From contig JAKALI010000188.1 of the NCBI GenBank assembly GCA_021813195.1, positions 1 to 7,401 of the forward strand: 7,401 bases of DNA. The letters run 5' to 3'. The position numbers and the translations under genes were made by a program. This document shows, one piece after another, positions 1-6,286 of the stretch (positions are counted from its first letter, which is position 1; each line of letters starts with the position of its first letter). The notes beneath the pieces were generated by a model, which was not told the origin of the DNA, searched no databases, and saw only the letters and a list, made by a program, of their open reading frames with translations. This stretch comes from Pseudomonadota bacterium. Lineage in GTDB: Bacteria > Pseudomonadota > Alphaproteobacteria > Rhizobiales > Hyphomicrobiaceae.

Positions 1-2
1 CC

Positions 3-437
3 GGCGGTCCGCGCGGTTATGATGCCGGCAAAAAGATCAAAGGGCGCAAGCGTCATGCCCTCGTTGATACGGACGGGCGCGGTCTCGTGCTCGAACCGCA
101 CCCGGCCAGCATTCAGGACCGCGACGGCGGCGGCCCGCTGCTGCAAGCTTCCCGCCGATTCTTTCCATTCATCGAGCGCGTCTTCGCCGATGGTGGCTAT
201 GCCGGCGAGCGCGTCGCCACCGCAACCCGCATCATCGTGGAGATCGTTGCCAAGAGCCCAGATCAGATCGGCTTTGCCGTTCTGCCGCGCCGATGGGTGG
301 TCGAGCGATTTTTTGCTTGGACCAACCGCAACAGGAGGCTCGCCAAGGATTTCGAGGCCACCATCGATTCCGCGAGAGCTTTCCTCTACGCCGCCTCCGT
401 CATGCTGCTCTCACGCCGCATAGCGCGGAACGCATGA
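3..437 (+). CDS. IS5-family DDE transposase, C-terminal part (5' end outside the window)
   Basis: This is the catalytic C-terminal part of an insertion-sequence transposase, which cuts and joins the element's ends. The frame is open from the first full codon, so the gene begins upstream; 144 residues are visible. They open with a GYDAGKKIKGRKRH stretch typical of IS5-family (IS427/IS1031-like) enzymes. The second catalytic Asp lies in ADGGYAG (visible residue 63) and the catalytic Glu in the RRWVVERFFAW block (residue 101), followed by the usual RNRRLAKDFE. The first catalytic Asp should lie just before the window. Many relatives are made from two overlapping frames, so this could be the orfB part. 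An internal ATG at 87 is not the true start because family homology extends upstream of it. No stop or frameshift interrupts the visible part, so the copy could be active. The family assignment is firm; the subgroup is less so. Confidence 0.9.
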   Translation, partial: GGPRGYDAGKKIKGRKRHALVDTDGRGLVLEPHPASIQDRDGGGPLLQASRRFFPFIERVFADGGYAGERVATATRIIVEIVAKSPDQIGFAVLPRRWVVERFFAWTNRNRRLAKDFEATIDSARAFLYAASVMLLSRRIARNA

Positions 438-461
438 GTTTCGAAACCGACTCTCAAGGCG
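438..461 (+). repeat. Probable right terminal inverted repeat of the IS5-family element
   Basis: Immediately after the transposase stop lies GTTTCGAAAC, a perfect 10-bp palindrome (438-447), followed by CGACTCTCAAGGCG. A TTTCGAAAC core next to the transposase stop is, from memory, common at ends of this IS subgroup. A CTAG at 462-465 resembles the TA/CTAR-type targets used by the family and could mark the junction. The left end is outside the window, so the exact boundary and the target duplication cannot be confirmed. Confidence 0.5.
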
Positions 462-1914
462 CTAGTAAATTAGATGCCCCTGTCTGCGTAGAGGTCTCGC
501 GCTCTCCTTCTGGGGAAGAAGGCGGAAATCTGTCGTTGCCAGATACCAGTAGCCAAGCGCTGATTGCGATTACCCGTGCGAAGCCGATCGCTCCGGTTAC
601 GATGATTGCAAAGATCGGGTCGTGGCCCCACAGAAAAAATGCTGACACGGCAGCGGCAACGGCAGCAAAATTAAACGTCAGTAAGCCTTGTTGACGACCG
701 ACTAAGGTCGCGACGTCTATAAGCGGAGAGGCGGCCGCGATGCTGGCTTGGAATAACGCGACTGATGGCAAGAGAGTCAGAGCGAGGTGCCAATTATCCG
801 CCAGATGTAGGCCATTAAGCACAGTTGCACCAAGCGAGATCGATCCAAAAATAATTGTTGCAACTATGATTGGCAGCACAAAGGTGCTCCTTGGTATCTG
901 CTTGTTTTCACTTCGATTGCGATCCGTAACGTCTTTCGCAAGGATCGGCTGTAGTGCTGAACTCATCAATGATGTTGGCACATCGAGTATTCGAATCAAA
1001 ACTGCAAGTGTGCCGGCCAAAACGCCATTTGTTACGCTTGGCAGGAAGAACAAGGGCGTGATTGCGAATAGGAACGCCGAAGCGGCGGCGGTCAGGTTGA
1101 CAGATGGAAGCGTGCTATTTGCGCGGGCCATATTCGCCACTTGGCGATAACGAAACCGATGTCGGAACGAGAGGTTAAACGCCCGCCATTCGCTAATGCC
1201 AACACTCGCAGCAGCAATGAAGTGGCCTATGATATCGGAGAGAATAAAGGCAAAGAGCGGATCTTGCCCATATTGGATGAGGTAAACGAGAATGAAGGGC
1301 TGGGCAATCGCGTGTGGAAACAGCGCCTTCAGCGCTCGATCATATCGACCATAACGCGTTGCGAACGTCAGGCCCAAGCGCAGCCAACCCCGGGCAAAAA
1401 GCGCAATGGCGAAATACAGGGCGATCCATGTTTCAAAAAATTGGCTGACAACCAGCGCCACAGCGACTGCACCTGCTGCCACACCCGTGCAGAGGTGCAC
1501 GGCATCGATGCACTGCTGTTCATCGTTGGCGTTTATGATGAGCAAGTCATATCGGCCGAAAATGGCGAGATTGCCCAGGCTAAGCGATGCCAAGTAGAGG
1601 CCGACATTTGCAAATATATTAACTGGGCAGAGCCACAGCGCGATGAAGAAGCCCGCCATCGACAAAATGCGAATGATAAAGAGATGAACGGCAAGTGACG
1701 AAGCCTTGCGCAGGAGCTCCAAAATATGTCGGCGACGCGCGAGTGCACCCATCAGGAATAATAACGGTTGTCGATGGCCTCTCTGTTCAGCGTGAGTAGT
1801 TTTCATGGCGGACTCGGGTGGTTCCTTCATAGTCATGGTCGCAGCGGCCGAGTCTATTGGGTCAGTGGACAATTCTGTTTTAGCGACAGGTTTTGCAGAA
1901 GGTCTTGTGTTCAT
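454..1914 (-). CDS. Wzx-like polysaccharide flippase (polytopic inner-membrane protein)
   Basis: This is a predicted multi-pass membrane protein of the oligosaccharide flippase (MOP/Wzx-like) type, which moves lipid-linked sugar units from the cytoplasmic to the periplasmic face of the inner membrane. About twelve hydrophobic segments run from residue 74 to 457. The first begins near SLAVHLFIIRILSMAGF, and the segment pattern and charged short loops fit the family. Residues 1-54 are hydrophilic and lack a Shine-Dalgarno signal at the first ATG. In-frame Mets at 27, 29, 37 and 55 are alternatives; starting at Met55 (position 1752) would give 432 residues with TM1 near the N-terminus, as is usual. 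The gene is last in the asnB-glycosyltransferase-flippase order on this strand, with a 127-bp gap before it. Base composition is visibly more AT-rich than its neighbours, as often seen for wzx genes. The last two codons and the stop appear to lie in the IS end, so the natural C-terminus may be altered. A polysaccharide-export relative with another substrate is possible. Confidence 0.8.
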   Translation of the reverse strand: MNTRPSAKPVAKTELSTDPIDSAAATMTMKEPPESAMKTTHAEQRGHRQPLLFLMGALARRRHILELLRKASSLAVHLFIIRILSMAGFFIALWLCPVNIFANVGLYLASLSLGNLAIFGRYDLLIINANDEQQCIDAVHLCTGVAAGAVAVALVVSQFFETWIALYFAIALFARGWLRLGLTFATRYGRYDRALKALFPHAIAQPFILVYLIQYGQDPLFAFILSDIIGHFIAAASVGISEWRAFNLSFRHRFRYRQVANMARANSTLPSVNLTAAASAFLFAITPLFFLPSVTNGVLAGTLAVLIRILDVPTSLMSSALQPILAKDVTDRNRSENKQIPRSTFVLPIIVATIIFGSISLGATVLNGLHLADNWHLALTLLPSVALFQASIAAASPLIDVATLVGRQQGLLTFNFAAVAAAVSAFFLWGHDPIFAIIVTGAIGFARVIAISAWLLVSGNDRFPPSSPEGERETSTQTGASNLLAP

Positions 1915-2041
1915 TTTCGGGGGCGCGAACGCTATTCGCGGTTATTTATCGTTTACCTCGCGTCATTTTCGGTTGTTGAGCTTAATTGCAGGGAAATTAC
2001 GTGATTGCAGCTTCGAATCAAGCCGCGCCCCGATATCAATC
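1915..2041. other. Gap between glycosyltransferase and flippase genes, with a small inverted repeat
   Basis: This 127-bp gap contains CGCGAA (1924-1929) and TTCGCG (1935-1940), a perfect 6-bp inverted repeat around a 5-nt loop. In the leftward mRNA it would form a small hairpin ending ten bases before the first flippase ATG. It lacks a following T-run, so it is not a normal terminator. It may be chance in this GC-rich setting. Confidence 0.35.
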
Positions 2042-3205
2042 TTACGGATGATTGGAGGGGAGCGCGCCCGCTTGCCACAGCAACAACTTGCGGTAAAGAG
2101 CCACTATTTCTGCACCAATACGCGCGCTGGAGAACTCACGTTCAACCAGCTCGCGGCCGGACGTACCGAACCGTGCCCGCAATTCGGCATTATCCGCCAG
2201 TTCGGCAATGGCATCGGCTAGGGCCTCTGCGTCGTCAACCGGAACGACCAGCGCGTTTACACCGCGTCTGGCGATCTCCCGGTTTCCGGGCACATCGGTC
2301 GCCACAATTGGACGCCCGCAGGCTGCGGCCTCCAACAGGCTTTTCGGTAGCCCTTCGCGTCGCGACGGCAGGACCGCGATATGCACCTGGGCCCAGATGG
2401 TACTAATATCGGGCACATGGCCGAGCAAGACGACGCCGGCCTGCTTGCGCCAATCTGCGAGCTCCTGCTGCGGAATGGAGGCCGGATTGGCGGGATCGGG
2501 CTCGCCGGCGATCAGCAGGCGGACCGGTTGTCCGCGCGTGGTAAGCTGGGCCTGAGCGGCAATCAGGCTGCGCAGCCCTTTGTCCACCAGCAGTCGTCCG
2601 ACATAGGCAGCGGTGATCGGGCCCGCGGGCTCCTGCAGCGGCGGTAATCGTTCGATATCGACGCCCGAACCCGGAATGATGAAAAGCTGCGAGCGATCAA
2701 TCCCGATTGCGGTCATCGCTGCGTAATCGTCTGGATTCTGCACTAGCACGGTGGAATGCGGACCGCCGAGCAGGTGGCGAAGTAGCGGGCGCAAGATCGT
2801 CCGCACGAAGCGGGCCTGAATTGTGTTCGAGGTAAAAGCAAAGCCAAGGCCGGCAATTGCCGACAGGCGCTGTATCCGCAGGCCTAGGCCGGCTACTGAC
2901 CCGACGATTGAAGGCCAGAGTGCCACCTGATGAACGAGTGCGGGTTTGAGTTTCCGGTAGAGACTGCGCACCTCGGCAACGGCGCGAATGAAGGCGAACG
3001 GATTGGTGCTCCCGCGCCGCCAATTGAGCGAGTGCAATACGAACCCTTCCGATGTGATGGCTTCGCCGCCGTCGACAACGCGGGTTGCCACATGGACTTC
3101 ATAGCCGGCGTCTCGCGCCGCGCGCGCCATTGGTAACCGATGCGATAGGAAATACCAATCTTCTGATGCCAGATAGAGCAGGCACGGTGGAGAAACCGAT
3201 CGCAT
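2042..3205 (-). CDS. Family 4 glycosyltransferase (GT-B fold)
   Basis: This cytoplasmic or membrane-associated enzyme adds a sugar from a nucleotide-sugar donor to a growing, probably undecaprenyl-linked, polysaccharide unit. The 387 residues match the usual length for retaining GT4 enzymes. The N-terminal acceptor domain (about 8-185) opens with LYLASEDWYFLSHRLPMA and carries VHQVALWPS near 91-99. The C-terminal donor domain begins with ITAAYVGRLLVDKGL (197-211). The EX7E signature that holds the donor is intact, with Glu284 and Glu292 in REGLPKSLLEAAACGRPIVA, followed by TDVPGNREI. A short AGGA lies about 11 nt before the ATG. The gene sits 71 bp downstream of the AsnB-like gene and is probably cotranscribed with it. 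Sequence alone does not tell the donor or acceptor sugar. The fold and family are very secure. Confidence 0.95.
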   Translation of the reverse strand: MRSVSPPCLLYLASEDWYFLSHRLPMARAARDAGYEVHVATRVVDGGEAITSEGFVLHSLNWRRGSTNPFAFIRAVAEVRSLYRKLKPALVHQVALWPSIVGSVAGLGLRIQRLSAIAGLGFAFTSNTIQARFVRTILRPLLRHLLGGPHSTVLVQNPDDYAAMTAIGIDRSQLFIIPGSGVDIERLPPLQEPAGPITAAYVGRLLVDKGLRSLIAAQAQLTTRGQPVRLLIAGEPDPANPASIPQQELADWRKQAGVVLLGHVPDISTIWAQVHIAVLPSRREGLPKSLLEAAACGRPIVATDVPGNREIARRGVNALVVPVDDAEALADAIAELADNAELRARFGTSGRELVEREFSSARIGAEIVALYRKLLLWQAGALPSNHP

Positions 3206-3276
3206 GGTAGCAACGTCCTATACCAGCAACGTAGTGTCGTTCGAGCTCTGCTTGGATGAGCGCGCGGCCGCTGGAA

Positions 3277-5214
3277 TTAATCGCGCGGTTTGAGCCAACG
3301 CGCCGACCAAGTCCGCATCATCAGGATGTTCCACAGGGTGGTCGCATTATGACGGCGCCCTGACAAGTGCTGTTGCCACAAATCGCGCACGCTAGCTATG
3401 TCGAACAGACCGTCACGCGCGAGTGCATCTGGCGACAGTAGGTCATCGGCCCATTCGCGCAGCGGGCCCGACAGCCAGCGATCGAGCGGCACCGTGAAGC
3501 CCCGTTTCGGCCGATCGAATAGGACTGACGGAACATAACGCGCCAGCACTGAGCGCAGCAGCGCCTTGGGCTTCGTACCGCGACGAATATCTGCGGGCAG
3601 CGACCAGACAAATTCGATCAGGCGATGGTCGATCAACGGCACGCGCGATTCCAGTGACGCCGCCATCGAGCAGCGATCGACTTTAGTGAGAATATCGTCT
3701 GGCAGATAGCTGACCATGTCCTGCGCTTGCATGCGCGACCGAAGGTCGGGAAGCAGATCGGCCAGACCCTGCAGGCGCCCGTTGGTCATCGATCGTTGGG
3801 CGCCCTCCACGAGGCCGCGACCACCGAGGCCGACGACGCTGAGCGCTGCCGCCGCCTCGTCGGCATTGGGCGCGTCGAGCGCAGCGGCCATCCGGACGGT
3901 CTTCTCGCCGATCCGCTGGGCGCGGGCCGGGTCTATCAGCAGTGCGGCGGTGCGCGCCAACATCGGCTCCGGTAATCGGCGCAAGCCAGTCGCAATTAGG
4001 GATCGCATGCCACGCGGTAAATGACCTGCGTGTGTCCAAAGCCGCTCTAGCATGGTGTATTTCGGATAGCCGCCGAACAGTTCGTCGCCGCCGTCGCCGG
4101 ACAGCGTCACCGTGACATGTTGCCGTGCGATCCGGCACACGAGATACGTTGGCAGTTGGGAAGAGTCGGCAAATGGCTCGTCGAACCAGTCGGGAATGTC
4201 TTGGACCAGCCCCAACGCTGACTCCGCGTCGAGCACTACTTCAGTGTGATCGGTGCCCAGATGCCGCGCGACCACGCGTGCGTGCGACGATTCGTCATGA
4301 TCTTTTTCATGAAAGCCGATGGTGAAGGTGCGTACAGCTCGGTTCGAACCGGCCTGCATGAGCGCAGCCACAACCGACGAATCCAGGCCGCCGGACAAGA
4401 ATGCGCCCAGGGGCACATCGGCAACCATATGCTGGCGGACCGCCTCGAGCATGATTTTGTCTAGCTGCTGTGTGGCCTCGTCCGCGCTGATGTCACTGCG
4501 TTTCGGTTGAGCTAGTGCGTCGCGCAGGCGCCAATAAGGTTCGATTTTCGGTTCACCGGCGGCCGCTACAGAGAGGATCGTGCCCGGCGGCAGCTTGTAA
4601 ACGCCGCGATAGATGGTTGCCGGCGAAGGCACATAGCTATAGCGCAACAAGGCGTCGACTGCCTCGCGGTCGACCTCGCCGCGGAAAGCGGGGTGCGAGG
4701 CGAGCGCGCGCAGTTCCGAGCCAAAGAGTAGCTGGCCGTCTAAAGCGCTCCAGTAGAGTGGTTTGATCCCCAGACGGTCACGAGCAAGATGAATAGTGCG
4801 CATCTCGCGGTCAAAGAGCGCAAAGGCGAACATGCCGGCGAAACTTTGAACAGCCTTTTCAAGGCCCCATTCGACAATGCTCGCCAACATCACCTCGGTA
4901 TCTGAGGTGCCGCGGAACGTGTGGCCGAGCGTCTCCAGTTCGGCGCGCAGTTCGGCGAAATTGTAGACCTCGCCGTTGTAGGTGATCACGTAACGACCAT
5001 CTCCCGAATGCATGGGCTGCGCGCCGGTCGGCGACAGATCGATGATCGAAAGCCGGCGATGGCCAAGGCCGATGCCGGCGGCGGGATCGCCCCACCAACC
5101 GCGCCCGTCAGGGCCGCGATGGGCGAGCGTATCGACCATACGCAGTGCGGTCTCGCCCGGACTCGATTCGTGCCGGCTACGTTCGATGACGAATAGGCCC
5201 GCAATGCCGCACAT
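3277..5214 (-). CDS. asnB: Asparagine synthase, glutamine-hydrolysing (AsnB-family amidotransferase)
   Basis: The enzyme hydrolyses glutamine and passes the ammonia to an acyl-adenylate made with ATP, classically giving asparagine from aspartate. In polysaccharide loci, relatives such as Pseudomonas aeruginosa WbpS are thought to amidate sugar acids. The protein begins MCGIAGLF, so Cys2 is the class II glutaminase nucleophile and fixes the start, although no clear Shine-Dalgarno precedes it. Glutamine-site motifs are present: HRRLSIIDL (52-60), YNGEVYN (79-85) and SDTE (104-107). The synthetase domain has the pyrophosphate loop LSGGLDSS (273-280) and LSGDGGDELFGGY (371-383), and ends with a GFTVPLDRWL-type motif. 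At 645 residues it is longer than E. coli AsnB (554) but normal for the longer bacterial subgroup. It is the first gene of the minus-strand operon, facing the regulators across a 424-bp gap. The family is certain; asparagine versus sugar amidation is undecided. Confidence 0.95.
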   Translation of the reverse strand: MCGIAGLFVIERSRHESSPGETALRMVDTLAHRGPDGRGWWGDPAAGIGLGHRRLSIIDLSPTGAQPMHSGDGRYVITYNGEVYNFAELRAELETLGHTFRGTSDTEVMLASIVEWGLEKAVQSFAGMFAFALFDREMRTIHLARDRLGIKPLYWSALDGQLLFGSELRALASHPAFRGEVDREAVDALLRYSYVPSPATIYRGVYKLPPGTILSVAAAGEPKIEPYWRLRDALAQPKRSDISADEATQQLDKIMLEAVRQHMVADVPLGAFLSGGLDSSVVAALMQAGSNRAVRTFTIGFHEKDHDESSHARVVARHLGTDHTEVVLDAESALGLVQDIPDWFDEPFADSSQLPTYLVCRIARQHVTVTLSGDGGDELFGGYPKYTMLERLWTHAGHLPRGMRSLIATGLRRLPEPMLARTAALLIDPARAQRIGEKTVRMAAALDAPNADEAAAALSVVGLGGRGLVEGAQRSMTNGRLQGLADLLPDLRSRMQAQDMVSYLPDDILTKVDRCSMAASLESRVPLIDHRLIEFVWSLPADIRRGTKPKALLRSVLARYVPSVLFDRPKRGFTVPLDRWLSGPLREWADDLLSPDALARDGLFDIASVRDLWQQHLSGRRHNATTLWNILMMRTWSARWLKPRD

Positions 5215-5500
5215 TTAACGACGCGCGCCGCCCGTTGATTGTTGCAGCCTTCGGAGTGGCCACATGTCTCTCGACGATTCCACTGTCTGCATCATTGCTC
5301 CGCGGGATGCGAGCCCTGCCAATGCCCAAAAGTGTCCGAGAATCTGCCCAACGGCAACGTTGCGGCTTGCCTTAGCGGGCGGTTTGACCTGATCCACGGA
5401 CCGCTCAAGTTAGGAGTCAGGCGCGCGCTTATGGCAGTCGGCACGCTATCGCCGCAACATCGGTGGCGCTCTATTGCAGCATCACTCAGGTCCATGCAAG

Positions 5501-5560
5501 CGTAATATTGGCCGTGATTATTGTTATAATTATGTGATAATAAAAGAAAAATATTGTTCA
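5501..5560. promoter_or_regulatory. AT-rich island with a near direct repeat
   Basis: Only 14 of 60 bases are G or C. It contains TATAAT at 5525-5530 without a matching -35 hexamer at the usual spacing. Two similar 9-mers, GTGATTATT (5514-5522) and GTGATAATA (5534-5542), agree at 7 of 9 positions and are 20 bp apart, about two helical turns. The site may hold the left-going promoter or a nucleoid-protein or activator site. No strand-specific promoter could be assigned with confidence. Confidence 0.4.
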
Positions 5561-5598
5561 TGAATTGAACGTCTGGCCTTGACGTTCATGCCGTGAAC
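5556..5598. promoter_or_regulatory. Paired palindromic operator-like sites, GTTCA-N5-TGAAC twice
   Basis: Two 15-bp inverted repeats share the same arms and spacer length: GTTCATGAATTGAAC at 5556-5570 and GTTCATGCCGTGAAC at 5584-5598. Their centres are 28 bp apart. Shared bases extend to GTTCATGNNNTGAACG. The inner arms also form an 8-bp perfect inverted repeat, TGAACGTC (5566-5573) and GACGTTCA (5581-5588), around a 7-nt centre. This is the expected form of a site for a dimeric winged-helix protein bound twice. The regulator encoded 41 bp downstream is the obvious candidate, but no direct evidence links them. Confidence 0.6.
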
Positions 5599-5608
5599 GA
5601 AGTAACTT
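5579..5608 (+). promoter_or_regulatory. Candidate promoter of the regulator operon
   Basis: TTGACG (5579-5584) and TAACTT (5603-5608) are separated by 18 bp and would place transcription start near 5615, about 24 nt before the ATG at 5639. The -35 box is good; the -10 keeps only the key T, A and final T. The second palindrome begins at the last base of the -35 box and otherwise fills the spacer, while the first palindrome lies just upstream of the -35. That arrangement would allow repression by the site between the boxes, or activation from the upstream site. Confidence 0.4.
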
Positions 5609-5638
5609 TCACATTGTTTGACACGGGGGCAGGGCCTT

Positions 5639-6286
5639 ATGGCGGGCGGGACGCAACGGCAGGAAGCCGAGCAGACCCGCATTCTGTTGGGGTTGCTCGA
5701 GTCCGTGGAACGTGACGGAGCACAATCGCGGCGTCATCTCGCCAGCGAACTCGGAATCGCGCTTGGGCTCGTGAACGCCTATCTTAAGCGTTGCGTCAAC
5801 AAGGGCCTCCTCAAAATAAAGGAGGCCCCGAGCCGGCGTTACGCCTACTATCTAACGCCACGCGGGTTCACCGAGAAATCTCGGCTGACGGTCGACTATC
5901 TGTCCTATTCGCTATCCTTTTTTCGCCGCGCGCGAGCGGACTGTGCCGAAACGCTGAAGGTGGCGCAGCGGCGCGGCTGGCGGCGCATCGCGCTGGCGGG
6001 AATCTCCGACGTTGCGGAAATCTCGACGATTTGCGCGCTGGAGTCCGGCATCAAGGTCGTTGCCGTCATCGACAGGCATTCGGACCTCACACGCTTCGTC
6101 AATGTGCCGGTGATGAAGTGGTTCGACTCAATCGCGGGCGAGGTCGACGGCGTTCTTGTCACGGATCTTGGATCGGCGCATGAGATATTTGCTGATTTTG
6201 TAAACCGGCTTGGCGAGGATCGGGTTCTGGTTCCGGCCTTATTGAGCGTGCGCAATCTGACGGCAAAGGAGCGAGATGAATCATGA
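5639..6286 (+). CDS. Winged-helix transcription regulator with a C-terminal Rossmann-like domain
   Basis: A predicted DNA-binding regulator of 215 residues. Residues 12-77 form a MarR/EPS-associated-type winged helix: the helix-turn-helix spans about 30-60 (SRRHLASELGI, then LVNAYLKRCVNKGLL) and the wing ends YAYYLTPRGF. A basic linker helix (about 85-112) leads to residues 115-203. There RRIALAGISDVAEISTICA, IKVVAVIDRH, FVNVPVMKWFD and DGVLVTDLGSA follow a strand-helix Rossmann-like pattern, like the N-terminal nucleotide/CoA-binding-type domains of sugar-modifying enzymes such as PglD. This half may sense a small molecule; that is inference. I choose the ATG at 5639 because a purine-rich GGGGGCAGGG lies just upstream; an in-frame TTG at 5618 would add seven residues. 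The stop overlaps the start of the NusG-like gene by 4 bp, so the two are coexpressed. The target is likely the local polysaccharide genes and its own promoter. Confidence 0.8.
   Translation: MAGGTQRQEAEQTRILLGLLESVERDGAQSRRHLASELGIALGLVNAYLKRCVNKGLLKIKEAPSRRYAYYLTPRGFTEKSRLTVDYLSYSLSFFRRARADCAETLKVAQRRGWRRIALAGISDVAEISTICALESGIKVVAVIDRHSDLTRFVNVPVMKWFDSIAGEVDGVLVTDLGSAHEIFADFVNRLGEDRVLVPALLSVRNLTAKERDES
6266..6271 (+). promoter_or_regulatory. Ribosome binding site of the NusG-like gene
   Basis: AAGGAG lies inside the end of the upstream regulator gene, 11 nt before the ATG at 6283. Because that ATG overlaps the upstream TGA as ATGA, translation of the two genes is probably coupled. An ATG at 6276 is closer to the site but is out of frame with the NusG-like protein. 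Confidence 0.6.

Larger units (their letters stand above)
5215..5638. promoter_or_regulatory. Divergent intergenic control region
   Basis: This is the gap between the left-going polysaccharide operon and the right-going regulator operon. From 5215 to about 5500 I see no convincing gene: short frames on both strands resemble nothing I know and overlap each other. From 5501 to 5560 composition falls to 14 G/C in 60, against a GC-rich surround, which suits promoters or binding of AT-preferring proteins. From 5556 to 5598 there are two matching palindromes, listed separately. If left-going transcription starts in the AT-rich part, the asnB mRNA would carry a leader of roughly 290 nt or more. No riboswitch or canonical ops element (GGCGGTAG with following bases) was recognised in that leader. 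Confidence 0.6.

Noticed and set aside
1141..1698. 185-codon rightward open frame within the flippase gene
   Set aside because: It is a shadow opposite a clear membrane-protein reading frame; its predicted product is charged and resembles no known family.
2637..2650. GGCGGTAA resembling the ops element used by RfaH
   Set aside because: It is on the strand opposite to transcription of the glycosyltransferase gene, deep inside coding sequence, and the match is incomplete.
5292..5561. Small leftward frame of 89 codons in the control region
   Set aside because: Its start lies inside the AT-rich island and the first palindrome, its composition is not protein-like, and I recognise no family. It is probably chance.
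5618..5623. Perfect TTGACA hexamer as a promoter -35 box
   Set aside because: At 16-19 bp downstream there is only GC-rich sequence inside the regulator gene (around 5640-5648) and no -10-like hexamer. A promoter here would also start within the coding region.
5618..5638. TTG at 5618 as start of the winged-helix gene
   Set aside because: The ATG at 5639 has a purine-rich ribosome site just upstream. The extra seven residues show no family pattern, and the TTG would lie almost on the predicted transcription start.
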